DNA of 48,514 nt from Roseilinea sp034431495 (GCA_034431495.1 DAOUDB010000012.1:1-48514), one strand, 5' to 3'; counted from the stretch's first letter, positions 25,110 through 33,298 are shown. Notes: a model not told the origin generated them from the sequence alone. Numbers and translations: made by a program.

Positions 25110-26114
25110 TCATTCCAGCGCCGACACCAGCCGCTCGACATAGCGTTCGTCGCGCCGCCAGTGTTCGCGCACCTTCACCCACAATTCCAGATACACTTTC
25201 CGCCCCAGCTCGCGTTCGATCTCCCGCCGCGACTCGCTGCCAATCCGCTTCAGCATCTGGCCGCTCTTGCCGATCAGGATGCCCTTGTGCGACTCGCGCT
25301 CGACATAGATGGTCGCTCCCAGATAGAGCGTGCCGTTCGGCCTGATCGTGTATTCGTTGATCGTCACTGCCACGGCGTGCGGCACTTCCTGATCGAGAAA
25401 GCGCAACGCCTGTTCGCGGATCAGCTCGGCCGCCAGCATTCGTTCAGGCTGATCGGTGTATTGATCGGGCGGAAAATACTGCGGCCCGGGCGGCAGCGCG
25501 GCAATAATCTTATCCAGCAGTTCGTCCAGATTTTCCTGCTTGATTTTCACGCCCGAAGTGAACACAGCGTTGTTCTCGTCGCCGAACAGTTCAAAAAACT
25601 GTCGCACATTGTCCGGCCCGTCGGCAGCATCCATCAGGTCGGCTTTGTTCAGCGCCATGAACTTCGGCGCGGCAATCGGCCTGATGCGTTCCATCACGCG
25701 CCGGTCGTCTTCATCCGGCGGCCGGCTGATATCCACCACAAACAGGATCGCGTCGCAGTCGCTCAGCGCAAGCTCCACTTCGCGCATCATGTACTGGTTC
25801 AGCGCCTGTTTGGGAACGTGGATGCCGGGCGTATCGACGAACAGCGCCTGCGCGTCGGGGCGGGTGAGGATGCCCAGGATGCGCCGGCGGGTCGTTTGCG
25901 GTTTGGGCGATGTGATCGCCACCTTGCGCCCGATCAGCGCGTTCACCAGCGTCGATTTGCCCACGTTCGGTTTGCCGACCACCGCCACATAGCCCGACCG
26001 ATGCGTGTCGGGTGCGGGCGTGTCAGGCGCGCCCACATCGGCCTGCGTCTCGATGTCTGAGGGGAGATTGTCGCGCTCATGCTCATGCGGCGCGTCGTGT
26101 TTGTTGCTTGTCAT
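25110..26114 (-). CDS. era: GTPase Era
   Basis: This 334-residue ribosome-assembly GTPase binds the 3' end of 16S rRNA. Its GTPase motifs are intact: GKPNVGKST (47-55), the switch region SPKPQTTRRRI, VDTPGIH and NKAD. The C-terminal KH domain has GILIGKSGQMLKRIGSESRREIE. The N-terminus carries an acidic extension of about 40 residues (HEHERDNLPSD...) not seen in short forms such as E. coli Era (301 residues). AGGTG lies 6 nt before the ATG at 26114; a GTG at 26123 is less likely. It precedes the small membrane gene and follows the FAD/2Fe-2S fusion gene on the same strand. Confidence 0.95.
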   Translation of the reverse strand: MTSNKHDAPHEHERDNLPSDIETQADVGAPDTPAPDTHRSGYVAVVGKPNVGKSTLVNALIGRKVAITSPKPQTTRRRILGILTRPDAQALFVDTPGIHVPKQALNQYMMREVELALSDCDAILFVVDISRPPDEDDRRVMERIRPIAAPKFMALNKADLMDAADGPDNVRQFFELFGDENNAVFTSGVKIKQENLDELLDKIIAALPPGPQYFPPDQYTDQPERMLAAELIREQALRFLDQEVPHAVAVTINEYTIRPNGTLYLGATIYVERESHKGILIGKSGQMLKRIGSESRREIERELGRKVYLELWVKVREHWRRDERYVERLVSALE

Positions 26115-26144
26115 AGGCCACACCTGCGCTTCATGCGTTCGATG

Positions 26145-27638
26145 TCATCTGTTATCCGCGCCGGCGTGAACCGGGTCTGCCTGCGTTCTCTCATGCGTGT
26201 TGTCTTGTTCAGATGTCAACTCAATCGCGCGGTCGAACGCGCTGAGTATTTTGTAGTAGCCCGTGCAGCGGCACAGATTGCCGCTGATGCCTTCCCTGAC
26301 CTGGGCCGGGTCGGGGCGCGGATGCTCGGCCAGCAGCGCCGCGCCGGCAACGATGAACCCCGGCGTGCAGTAGCCGCATTGAACGGCCCCCTCGTCGATG
26401 AATGCCTGCTGGAGTGGATGCAGTTGCTCATTCAGCGCCCCGGCGCTCAGTTGGCTGATGCCCTCGACCGTCACGATGCGCGCGCCATGCGCGCGCGGCG
26501 CCGGCACAAGGCATGACATCACCGCTTGCCCGTCCATGATGACCGTGCACGCGCCGCATTCGCCTTCGGCGCAACCTTCCTTGGTCCCTGTCAACCCGCA
26601 GTCTTCGCGCAGCAATCGCAGCAGCGTCTTGCCCTGCGCGCCCTCGATGCAGTAGTCCTGCCCATTCACCGTTAGCCGGATTGGATTGCCCAGCTGGAAT
26701 GGCGTCTCGGCGCGGCTGGCCTTGCCGGCCCACAGCAACGCCGGCGCGTCGTTCCATCCCTCGCGCTCTGTGCCACTGGCAAGCTGAGTCAGGGCGCGCC
26801 GCGTCAGCGCGCTGACCATGCGGCGGCGATAGCCGGCGCTGGCGCGCACATCGTCAATCGGCGCGGCGGCCTGTTGCGCCAGCGCTGCCGCCCTGGCGAT
26901 CACGTCTTCGGTCAATGGCTGACCAATCAGCGCAGCCTCGGCCTCCTGCGCGCGCACGATGGTCGGGGCTACCGCGCCCAGCGCGATGGCGGCTTCGACG
27001 ACGCGGCCGGCATCGTCGAACGCGCACACCGCCGCGCAGTTCACGAGCGAGATTGCCTGCGCCTGACGCAGCCCCAGCTTGAGGAACATGCCGCGCTGGC
27101 GCGCCGGATCGAGCGCCGGGAACGCGATGTCGGTCATCATCTCATCCGCAGCCATATCGGTGCGGCGCACGCCACGATAAAAGTCGCGCAGCGCCACTGT
27201 GCGAACGCCGCGCGCAGAGCGCAGCGTGACCTGCGCGTTCAGCGCGATCAGCGGGGTGATGGTGTCGTTGGCCGGCGAGGCGGTGATCAGATTGCCGGCC
27301 ACTGTGCCGCGATTGCGAATCTGCGGCGCGCCCACCTCGCGGCAGGCCTGCGCCAGCGGAAACGCGCGCGCCACGCACAATGGCGACGCCACAACCTGAT
27401 TGTGTGTGACCAATGGCCCCAGATGAATCCAGCCCTGCTCGTCCAGCCAGATGCGATCCTGGCCCGGCAGCCGGGAGATGTCGATCAGCGTCCCGGCCCT
27501 GCGCGCCCCGCGCTCGAGTTCGATGATCAGATCAGTGCCGCCGGCGATAATGCGCGCTCTGCTCTCAGCTGCTGCATGGCGCGCCAGCAGCACCAGCGCT
27601 TCATCCAGGCTCGATGGTTCAAGATACACGTCCCACAT
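26145..27638 (-). CDS. FAD and 2Fe-2S subunits of a xanthine-dehydrogenase-type enzyme, fused
   Basis: The 497-residue protein joins two subunits that are usually separate. Residues about 1-285 form a CoxM/XdhB-type FAD domain (IIAGGTDLIIE, RNRGTVAGNLITASPANDT). Residues about 318-475 form a CoxS/XdhC-type iron-sulfur subunit with eight cysteines: 356, 361, 364, 376 in the plant-ferredoxin cluster and 421, 424, 456, 458 in the helical cluster. The order FAD then 2Fe-2S is the reverse of animal xanthine dehydrogenase. It should carry electrons from a molybdenum subunit, but none is encoded nearby. TATAAT ends 8 nt before the ATG at 27638, so the mRNA is probably leaderless. The substrate (purine, CO, aldehyde or other) cannot be told. 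Confidence 0.88.
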   Translation of the reverse strand: MWDVYLEPSSLDEALVLLARHAAAESRARIIAGGTDLIIELERGARRAGTLIDISRLPGQDRIWLDEQGWIHLGPLVTHNQVVASPLCVARAFPLAQACREVGAPQIRNRGTVAGNLITASPANDTITPLIALNAQVTLRSARGVRTVALRDFYRGVRRTDMAADEMMTDIAFPALDPARQRGMFLKLGLRQAQAISLVNCAAVCAFDDAGRVVEAAIALGAVAPTIVRAQEAEAALIGQPLTEDVIARAAALAQQAAAPIDDVRASAGYRRRMVSALTRRALTQLASGTEREGWNDAPALLWAGKASRAETPFQLGNPIRLTVNGQDYCIEGAQGKTLLRLLREDCGLTGTKEGCAEGECGACTVIMDGQAVMSCLVPAPRAHGARIVTVEGISQLSAGALNEQLHPLQQAFIDEGAVQCGYCTPGFIVAGAALLAEHPRPDPAQVREGISGNLCRCTGYYKILSAFDRAIELTSEQDNTHERTQADPVHAGADNR

Positions 27639-27646
27639 CGCCTGTC

Positions 27647-27652
27647 ATTATA
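27647..27652 (-). promoter_or_regulatory. -10 element of the FAD/2Fe-2S fusion gene
   Basis: A consensus TATAAT on the minus strand lies 8 nt from the ATG at 27638, placing the transcription start at the start codon. TTGCCC occurs upstream but only 13 nt away, too close for a standard -35. Confidence 0.5.
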
Positions 27653-27664
27653 GGTCGTTGATGC

Positions 27665-27717
27665 AGGGCAAGCCGCCGGCGCGTCGCAGGTTGTAGGGCA
27701 AGCCGCCTGGCTTGCCC
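27665..27717. repeat. REP-like palindrome with a partial second copy
   Basis: GGGCAAGCC (27696-27704) and GGCTTGCCC (27709-27717) form a perfect 9-bp stem with a 4-nt loop. The left arm with its flank, AGGGCAAGCCGCC, also occurs at 27665-27677, exactly 30 nt upstream. This is the second short GCCC-ended palindrome in a divergent spacer, after 2382-2410. Confidence 0.6.
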
Positions 27718-27795
27718 CGTCTGCATTGCCCCGCCGCACAGTTTTCGTCGCCTGTCAAGCCACTCGGAGCCGTCCGACATCTGTTGTTAAGCTGG

Positions 27796-27825
27796 TACTA
27801 TTGCGGGCGGATGGATTGTCTATGA
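27796..27825 (+). promoter_or_regulatory. -10 element and leaderless mini-ORF before the first L,D-transpeptidase
   Basis: TACTAT (27796-27801) is followed by 9 nt and an ATG at 27811 that opens a four-codon frame (MDCL). Its TGA (27823-27825) overlaps the gene's ATG (27822-27824) as ATGA. The gene itself has no ribosome-binding site, so reinitiation from this mini-ORF is a plausible start mode. Confidence 0.35.
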
Positions 27826-28862
27826 GCAGAGCACTCAAGCGACGAACGGTGCTGAAGTGGGCCGGCGGATTTGCTCTGGCGGCGTGCGGCCCGTTGATTC
27901 GTGTCGGGACGGCCGGGGCTGCCGCGCCGATGCAGCAGTTTGGCGCCGAGCCGCCGCCCGCACCATTGGGGCGCGTGACGACCGATTTTCTGAACGTGCG
28001 CCGCTCGCCCACGACAGACTCGGCCCTGGTTCACACGCTGTTGCGCGACGGCCTGATGCCGCTGGTCGAGCAGGTGGTCGGCCAGGCTGTGATGGCGCAC
28101 AATCCGATCTGGTATCGCACAGACATCGGCTACGTCTACTCCTCTTTTGTGCAGCCGATCGACGCGACACGCAACGAGCCAGAGCCAAATCGGGCGGCAA
28201 ACTGGTTCTGGGGCGAGGTGACTGCGCCATACATCGATTCGCGTCTGGCGCCGGACTCAAACGCCAAATTCTACCTGCGTCTGTACTACACCGGCGTCTT
28301 TCGTGTGATCGGCGCAGCGCAGGATGCCGGCGGGCAATGGTGGTATCGCTTGCAGGAAGGTGTGACGTATGGCCCCGGCCCGTGGGCACCGGCTGTAGAC
28401 ATCCGGCTCATCGATCCGTCAGAGCTGACCCCCCTCTCGCCAGAGGTCAGAGACAAGCGGATCGAAGTCAATCTGGCCGGCCAGACGATGACGGCATACG
28501 AGAACGGAGTGTCCGTCATGACGTGCCGGGTGTCCAGCGGCTATGGGAATTTCGGCACGCCGGTAGGCCGGCACACGGTGCTGTTCAAATATCCCACCGC
28601 GCGCATGACCGGCGGCGAGGGCGCCGACTTCTACGATCTGCCGGGCGTGGGGTTTCCGACATTCCTGACGTGGAATGGCGTGGCGATTCACGCCGCATAC
28701 TGGCACAACGATTTTGGTCGGCCGCGCAGTCATGGCTGTCTCAACGTGCCGGCACCAGTTGCGCGTTGGGTTTGGCGGTGGACGGCACCGGCGGCGCCTT
28801 ACGCCAATGCCAGCTACTTCACGCCGGCCGGCACGCAGGGCACGACAGTCATCGTTGCCTGA
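27822..28862 (+). CDS. Tat-exported L,D-transpeptidase lipoprotein
   Basis: This 346-residue protein starts with a twin-arginine signal (LKRRTVLKWAGGFALAAC) that ends in a lipobox, LAAC, at Cys22. An SH3-like domain follows (about 50-115, TDFLNVRRSPTTDSALVHTLL), then a linker and a YkuD domain (about 212-330). The catalytic motif is SHGCLN with His304 and Cys306, and His290 lies in VAIHAAYWHND. YkuD enzymes form 3-3 peptidoglycan cross-links or attach proteins to the wall. Tat export of such an enzyme is less usual than Sec export. The next gene is a close paralogue in the same order and orientation but without the lipobox, so one copy is predicted membrane-tethered and the other free. Confidence 0.9.
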   Translation: MSRALKRRTVLKWAGGFALAACGPLIRVGTAGAAAPMQQFGAEPPPAPLGRVTTDFLNVRRSPTTDSALVHTLLRDGLMPLVEQVVGQAVMAHNPIWYRTDIGYVYSSFVQPIDATRNEPEPNRAANWFWGEVTAPYIDSRLAPDSNAKFYLRLYYTGVFRVIGAAQDAGGQWWYRLQEGVTYGPGPWAPAVDIRLIDPSELTPLSPEVRDKRIEVNLAGQTMTAYENGVSVMTCRVSSGYGNFGTPVGRHTVLFKYPTARMTGGEGADFYDLPGVGFPTFLTWNGVAIHAAYWHNDFGRPRSHGCLNVPAPVARWVWRWTAPAAPYANASYFTPAGTQGTTVIVA

Positions 28863-28976
28863 ATACTCTCGATGGCGCGCAGCTGGCTGTGCGTTGCTCT
28901 GGTTGACGAGCGCGCGAGCGCGGGTTACCATCGGCCGTTATTGCTGTAGAACCGTGATAGTGCGTGACGAGAACAG

Positions 28977-30071
28977 ATGGACCAATCGATGACGGAAAAG
29001 AAAGACAAACTGCGCGGCCACAATCGCCGCGCGATATTAAAGGCCGCCGGAGGAGTTGCCGGCGCTGCCCTGTTTGCTCCGCTGGCTGGCCTCGGTGTGG
29101 CGCGCGCATCCGGCCACACGACCAGAGTCGAGTTTGCTGAAGACCCGCCACCGCCATTGCCGCCGCCGGCCGCGCTCGGTCGCGTCGCGACCTGGGGCGT
29201 GGAAATTCATGAATCTCCGAGCCGGAAATCTAAGTTGATCCGAACGGCCCGCCGCGACGAAGTCTTTGCCTTGCGTGAGCAAGTGGTGGGCGAAGCCGTC
29301 ATGTCGCATAACATCTTCTGGTTCAAGCTGGATGAGGGCTATGCCTACTCATCGTGGATTCAGCCGGTGGAGGAGATCTACAACACGCCGGAGCCGGAGC
29401 GCGCCAAAGAGCGATTCTGGGGCGAGCTGACCGTGCCCCTGACTGACTCGCGTTTTCAGCCTGACCCAAAGGCCGGCCGCTCGACGCGGCTGTACTACAC
29501 CGGCGTGTTCCGGGTCATCGACGCTGCCCTCGGTTCGGACGAGCAATGGTGGTACCGGCTTCAGGAAGGCGTGACGTACAGCCCCGGCCCGTGGGTGCCG
29601 GCGGCGCACATTCGCCGTTTCGATCCTTCAGAGTTGACGCCCCTCTCGCCCGAAGTGGAAGACAAGCAAATTCAGGTCGATCTGAAGAAGCAGACCATCA
29701 CAGCTCTGGAGCACGGCGAGCCGGTGCTGACTAGCCGCGTGGCCAGCGGCTATGGCTCTTTCTTCACCCCGAAGGGCACGCATAAAGTGCTGTTCAAGTA
29801 CCCTACTGCGCGCATGATCGGCGGCAGCGGCAGCGACGCCTATGACTTGCCCGGCGTCGCATTCCCGACCTTCATCACCTGGAGCGGTGTCGCCATACAC
29901 GGCACCTACTGGCATAACGACTATGGCCGGCCGCGCAGCCACGGCTGCCTGAACGTGCCCTCGCCGATTGCGCGCTGGTTCTGGCGCTGGACTGCGCCGG
30001 TAGCGCCCTATGACGCGGCCACCTTTTACACGCCGCGCGGGGCAGCAGCCACCACGGTAGTGGTCGCTTGA
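28977..30071 (+). CDS. Tat-exported L,D-transpeptidase, paralogue
   Basis: The 364-residue protein repeats the architecture of the preceding gene: twin-arginine signal (HNRRAILKAAGGVAGAALF) with a probable cleavage site at ARA-SG, a Pro-rich stretch (57-64), an SH3-like domain (about 68-130) and a YkuD domain (about 230-350) with SHGCLN (His322, Cys324). Whole blocks are shared, such as WWYRLQEGVTY, GPW and SELTPLSPEV, and HKVLFKYPTARM against HTVLFKYPTARM, so the pair arose by tandem duplication. It lacks a lipobox Cys, unlike its neighbour. TTACCA-16-TAGAAC at 28925-28952 may be a weak promoter. A strong terminator follows. Confidence 0.9.
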   Translation: MDQSMTEKKDKLRGHNRRAILKAAGGVAGAALFAPLAGLGVARASGHTTRVEFAEDPPPPLPPPAALGRVATWGVEIHESPSRKSKLIRTARRDEVFALREQVVGEAVMSHNIFWFKLDEGYAYSSWIQPVEEIYNTPEPERAKERFWGELTVPLTDSRFQPDPKAGRSTRLYYTGVFRVIDAALGSDEQWWYRLQEGVTYSPGPWVPAAHIRRFDPSELTPLSPEVEDKQIQVDLKKQTITALEHGEPVLTSRVASGYGSFFTPKGTHKVLFKYPTARMIGGSGSDAYDLPGVAFPTFITWSGVAIHGTYWHNDYGRPRSHGCLNVPSPIARWFWRWTAPVAPYDAATFYTPRGAAATTVVVA

Positions 30072-30121
30072 GGTTGACTGACCTGGCACGCACCGGGAAA
30101 TCCGCGCGATGGCTGTAAGTC

Positions 30122-30153
30122 CCTCGAAAGCATCGATTGCTTTCGGGGTTTTT
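30122..30153 (+). terminator. Intrinsic terminator after the L,D-transpeptidases
   Basis: A 10-bp stem (30122-30131 with 30139-30148, one T-G wobble), a 7-nt loop and a five-T tract (30149-30153) make this the clearest intrinsic terminator in the window. Confidence 0.9.
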
Positions 30154-30171
30154 CAAGTTGACAGGCCGCCG

Positions 30172-30180
30172 TGCTAGAAT
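30172..30180 (+). promoter_or_regulatory. Extended -10 of the RodZ-like gene
   Basis: TGCTAGAAT is an extended -10 (TGn plus TAGAAT). It ends 10 nt before the ATG at 30191 and there is no Shine-Dalgarno sequence, so the mRNA is probably leaderless or nearly so. TTGACA at 30158-30163 is only 11 nt from the -10 and is not a properly spaced -35. Confidence 0.45.
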
Positions 30181-30190
30181 CATTCCAACC

Positions 30191-31297
30191 ATGTCCGATC
30201 TGGCACGCCGATTGCGTAGCGCGCGGGAAGCACGCGGCATCACGATGGATGAGGCCGAGCGCGCTACCAAAATCCGCCGTCGGTTTCTGGAGGCGATCGA
30301 TGCCGGCGACTTTGCGCGCCTGCCCGATGGCCCGCCGGCGCGAGGTTTCATCAAAATCTATGCCCGCTATCTCGGCCTCGATGTCGAGCAGGCGTTGGGA
30401 GATTTCGAGGCAGAGGTGGGCGTGCCGATTACCCAACTCAACGAGGTCGTGCCGCCGCCGCCAGAGCGCCAGCCCATCGTTTCACGGTATACCCAGACGG
30501 TCAAATTGCCTCAGGTGCGCTGGAAGGGCGAATTGCCGCCCGATAGCCAGACCGAGCTTGACCTGATGGCCGAGCAGGATGACGACATGGACCGGCCTGA
30601 TAGCATTGCCAGGCCGGGTGCGCTCACCCTCAGCCGGGGCGAAATCGTGGCGCGCCAGAATCAGCGCAGCACGTTCCAGTCTTCATTCAGTCTGCGCCCG
30701 CTCAAGACACGCCGCACTGTGGAACTGGAGGCGGCCAGCGCGCCCAGGCTGCCCGGTTATCACCCTGGCGAAGGGGCGCTGCCTGTCAGCCAGATCTTGA
30801 AAATCGCGGCAATCGCCGCCGGCGCGATTGCCATCCTCCTCATCGTGAGTCTGGTGGTTCTTCCGGCGTTGCGCCCCGGCCCGACAAGTCAATCCGCTGC
30901 CAGCGCGCCGACCTCTTTTCCGGTGACCCTGTTGCCACAGCCCACGGCAGAAGGTGTCGCGCCGGCTCAGCCGGGCGACGACCAGCCCAACCCTGCGGGC
31001 GAGCCGGCGCAAACTGCGCCTGTGGTTCAACCGCTGCCCGGTGGCGGGGTCGAGATGGTGCTCGACGCGCGTGAACGCGCCTGGGTGCGCGTCATCGTGG
31101 ATGAGAACGTGGTGTATGAAGGCATCCCGGCTATCGGGCCGAACATCCGCTGGCGCGCCAACCGCACGATAGGATTCGAGACCGGCAATGCCGGCGCGTT
31201 CGAGGTCATTATCAACGGCACGCGGCTGGGCGCAGCCGGCCAACGCAATCAGGTTGTCAGTCGCACCTGGGATGCCAGTGGACGAGAAATCAATTGA
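30191..31297 (+). CDS. RodZ-like helix-turn-helix membrane protein
   Basis: This 368-residue protein has the RodZ layout. A Cro/CI-type helix-turn-helix (about 3-65; ARRLRSAREARGITMDEAERATKI, then GFIKIYARYLGLD) is followed by a cytoplasmic linker and one transmembrane helix (about 203-228, IAAIAAGAIAILLIVSLVVL). A Pro/Thr/Gln-rich stretch and a C-terminal beta-rich domain of the DUF4115 type (VEMVLDARERAWVRVIVDENVVYEG, IGFETGNAGAFEVIINGTRLG) complete it. RodZ links the MreB skeleton to the cell-wall machinery. Its place next to two L,D-transpeptidases agrees with a wall role, although a terminator separates them. The start at 30191 is the first ATG after an extended -10. Its stop codon begins the octamer array leading to rimO. 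Confidence 0.85.
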   Translation: MSDLARRLRSAREARGITMDEAERATKIRRRFLEAIDAGDFARLPDGPPARGFIKIYARYLGLDVEQALGDFEAEVGVPITQLNEVVPPPPERQPIVSRYTQTVKLPQVRWKGELPPDSQTELDLMAEQDDDMDRPDSIARPGALTLSRGEIVARQNQRSTFQSSFSLRPLKTRRTVELEAASAPRLPGYHPGEGALPVSQILKIAAIAAGAIAILLIVSLVVLPALRPGPTSQSAASAPTSFPVTLLPQPTAEGVAPAQPGDDQPNPAGEPAQTAPVVQPLPGGGVEMVLDARERAWVRVIVDENVVYEGIPAIGPNIRWRANRTIGFETGNAGAFEVIINGTRLGAAGQRNQVVSRTWDASGREIN

Positions 31298-31399
31298 GTG
31301 ATGGCGTGACTGAGTCATTGAGCTATCCAGTGATTGCGTGACCGGCCCAATGACTCAGTGACTCAGTGACTCAATCACTCGATCCCCCAATGGCTCAAT
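31296..31399. repeat. Octamer array with inverted halves, from rodZ stop to rimO start
   Basis: Thirteen 8-nt units in exact register begin inside the TGA stop of the RodZ-like gene and end inside the ATG of rimO (31398). The first half reads as ATTGAGTG-type units. The second half (GACTCAGT, GACTCAAT, GGCTCAAT) is the reverse complement of that type. ACTGAGTCATTG (31309-31320) and CAATGACTCAGT (31348-31359) form a perfect 12-bp inverted repeat, so the spacer RNA can fold and might also act as a weak terminator. Confidence 0.85.
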
Positions 31400-32741
31400 G
31401 ACGAAGAAGTCTTACTACCTTTTGTCTCTGGGATGTTCCAAAAATACGGTTGATTCAGACAGCATCGCTCAAATGCTGGACGCATCCGGCTATCGCGGTG
31501 TCCAATCCCCTGATCGCGCCGATGTGTTGATTGTGAACACGTGCGGGTTCATCGGGCCGGCGCGCGAGGAGTCTATGCGCGCTTTGCGCGAGCTGGCGCA
31601 GGGCAAGCGCAAGCGCCAGCAGTTGATCGCGGCGGGCTGCCTGTCGCAGTTGTGGGGGCCGAAGCTGGCGCAGGAAGTGCCCGGCCTGGATGGCGTGATC
31701 GGCACGCGCCGCTGGATGGACATCGTTGAGTTTATCGAGCGCCTGCGTGGCCGGCCCACACCGGCGCCGTTGTATCACCTGCCGACCGATGCGCTCACAG
31801 TCGGCGACGATCCGACCGGTGAGCGTGCCGTCTCGCGCACGGCGGTGCAGGGCGTCAGCGCCTACCTGAAGATTGCCGATGGCTGCCGCCGGCCCTGCGC
31901 TTTCTGCTCCATCCCCAACATCAAAGGCACGATGAAGAGCCGCCCGCCACAGGCCATTCTGGACGAGGCGCGCACGCTGGCCGCGCGCGGCGTGCGTGAA
32001 CTCATTCTCATCGCGCAGGATCTGACCGACTACGGCAACGACATCGGGCTGAAAGATGGCCTGGCGACGCTGTTGCGCGACCTCTGCGCGACCGTCCCGC
32101 AACTCGACTGGGTGCGTCTGATGTATGCCTACCCCGGCGCGGTCACCGATCGGCTGATCGAGACGATGGCGACCCTGCCGCAAATCTGTCACTACCTGGA
32201 TATTCCGCTGCAACACGCGCATCCCGGCACGCTGCGGCGCATGCGCCGGCCGGCCAATGTCGAGTGGGTGCATCGCACCATCGCCAAAATGCGCGCCGCC
32301 ATGCCCGATCTGTGTGTGCGCACCACGTTCATTGTCGGCTTTCCCGGCGAGACCGATGCCGAGTTCGAGGCGCTGATGCAGTTCGTGGATGACATGCAGT
32401 TCGATCGGGTGGGGGTGTTCACGTATTCGTTCGAGCCGGGCACGCCCTCGGCGCTGTTGCCGGGTCACGTGGACGAGGAAACGAAGCAGGCCCGCCGCGA
32501 CGCGCTGATGCGCCGGCAACAACAAATCTCGCTGGCCCGCAATCAGCAGTTTGTGGGCCGCACGCTGACGGCGCTGATCGAGGGGCACGACAACAATCTG
32601 TCATTTGGGCGAACCTACCGCGACGCGCCGGAAGTCGATGGGCTGGTGTTGATCGAGGGCGAAATCCCCGCCGGCCGCATGACGCCGGTGAAGATCACCG
32701 GCGCGCTGGAGTATGATCTGACCGGCGTTGTAGAACTGTGA
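31398..32741 (+). CDS. rimO: Ribosomal protein S12 methylthiotransferase RimO
   Basis: The 447-residue radical-SAM enzyme methylthiolates an aspartate of ribosomal protein S12. The UPF0004 domain carries Cys13 (LGCSKN), Cys49 (NTCGFI) and Cys81 (AAGCLSQ) for the auxiliary cluster. The radical-SAM motif CRRPCAFCSIP has Cys163, Cys167 and Cys170. A C-terminal TRAM domain (about 375-447) ends the protein. GFIGPAREES and SIPNIKG favour RimO over the tRNA enzyme MiaB. There is no ribosome-binding site; the ATG lies in the last unit of the octamer array, and a three-codon frame (MAQ, ATG at 31390) overlaps it by ATGA. Confidence 0.93.
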   Translation: MTKKSYYLLSLGCSKNTVDSDSIAQMLDASGYRGVQSPDRADVLIVNTCGFIGPAREESMRALRELAQGKRKRQQLIAAGCLSQLWGPKLAQEVPGLDGVIGTRRWMDIVEFIERLRGRPTPAPLYHLPTDALTVGDDPTGERAVSRTAVQGVSAYLKIADGCRRPCAFCSIPNIKGTMKSRPPQAILDEARTLAARGVRELILIAQDLTDYGNDIGLKDGLATLLRDLCATVPQLDWVRLMYAYPGAVTDRLIETMATLPQICHYLDIPLQHAHPGTLRRMRRPANVEWVHRTIAKMRAAMPDLCVRTTFIVGFPGETDAEFEALMQFVDDMQFDRVGVFTYSFEPGTPSALLPGHVDEETKQARRDALMRRQQQISLARNQQFVGRTLTALIEGHDNNLSFGRTYRDAPEVDGLVLIEGEIPAGRMTPVKITGALEYDLTGVVEL

Positions 32742-32752
32742 TACAACACTCA

Positions 32753-32785
32753 ACACTCCCGGAGTCTTCGAGACTCCGGGAGTGT
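32753..32785 (+). terminator. Long perfect hairpin after rimO
   Basis: A perfect 15-bp stem (32753-32767 with 32771-32785) closes a tiny TCG loop. There is no T-tract on the plus strand, so it may act as an RNA-stabilising or factor-assisted terminator. The left arm includes part of two AACACTC heptamers (32744-32757). Confidence 0.75.
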
Positions 32786-32818
32786 CACGTGTGAACTTGC
32801 GCTGCACCAATCATACCT

Positions 32819-33199
32819 ATGAGCATTCCGCAAATCCATGCCAGTATTGCCACCTCGGTCATTCTCTTCAATATCGTGCTCGGCGTGTGGGGATTTCTGA
32901 AATACCTGCGCGGGCAGGGCATGGACGGCAACTTCTGGGGCGCGATCTGGCTCAGCCCGGTGCTGGGCCTGATCCAGGTTGTGGTCGGGCTGATTCTGGT
33001 GTTTATGGGACTGGGCGTTGGCGTGCGAGCGGTGCATTACCTGTATGGTTCGCTGGTGGTGCTCAGCGTGCCGGCGGCGTTTGCGTTCACCAAGGGCCGG
33101 GACGATCGCGGCGCTGTGTTGATCTATGCCGCCACGTTGCTGCTGGTGTCTGTTTTTGGGGGGCGCGCGCAAATGACCGTGTACGGCTTCGGGTTCTGA
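32819..33199 (+). CDS. Small four-helix membrane protein
   Basis: The 126-residue protein has about four hydrophobic helices (IATSVILFNIVLGVWGFL, WLSPVLGLIQVVVGLILVFM, YLYGSLVVLSVPAAFAF, AVLIYAATLLLVSVFG) with short loops. I do not recognise a family and no catalytic motif is visible. It stands alone between the rimO hairpin and the xylulokinase gene. The ATG at 32819 has no visible ribosome-binding site. Confidence 0.65.
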   Translation: MSIPQIHASIATSVILFNIVLGVWGFLKYLRGQGMDGNFWGAIWLSPVLGLIQVVVGLILVFMGLGVGVRAVHYLYGSLVVLSVPAAFAFTKGRDDRGAVLIYAATLLLVSVFGGRAQMTVYGFGF

Positions 33200-33298
33200 C
33201 GGCGATTCTGCTCTTAGTGCCCGGTCCGACATTGCGCAACTGTCCGCTTTCAACGACAATTCATCCCACATACGCATCCGAAACCAACAGGAGAACCA

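Noticed and set aside
30158..30180. Standard TTGACA promoter for the RodZ-like gene
   Set aside because: TTGACA and TAGAAT are separated by only 11 nt, too short for normal promoter geometry. The extended -10 alone was kept.
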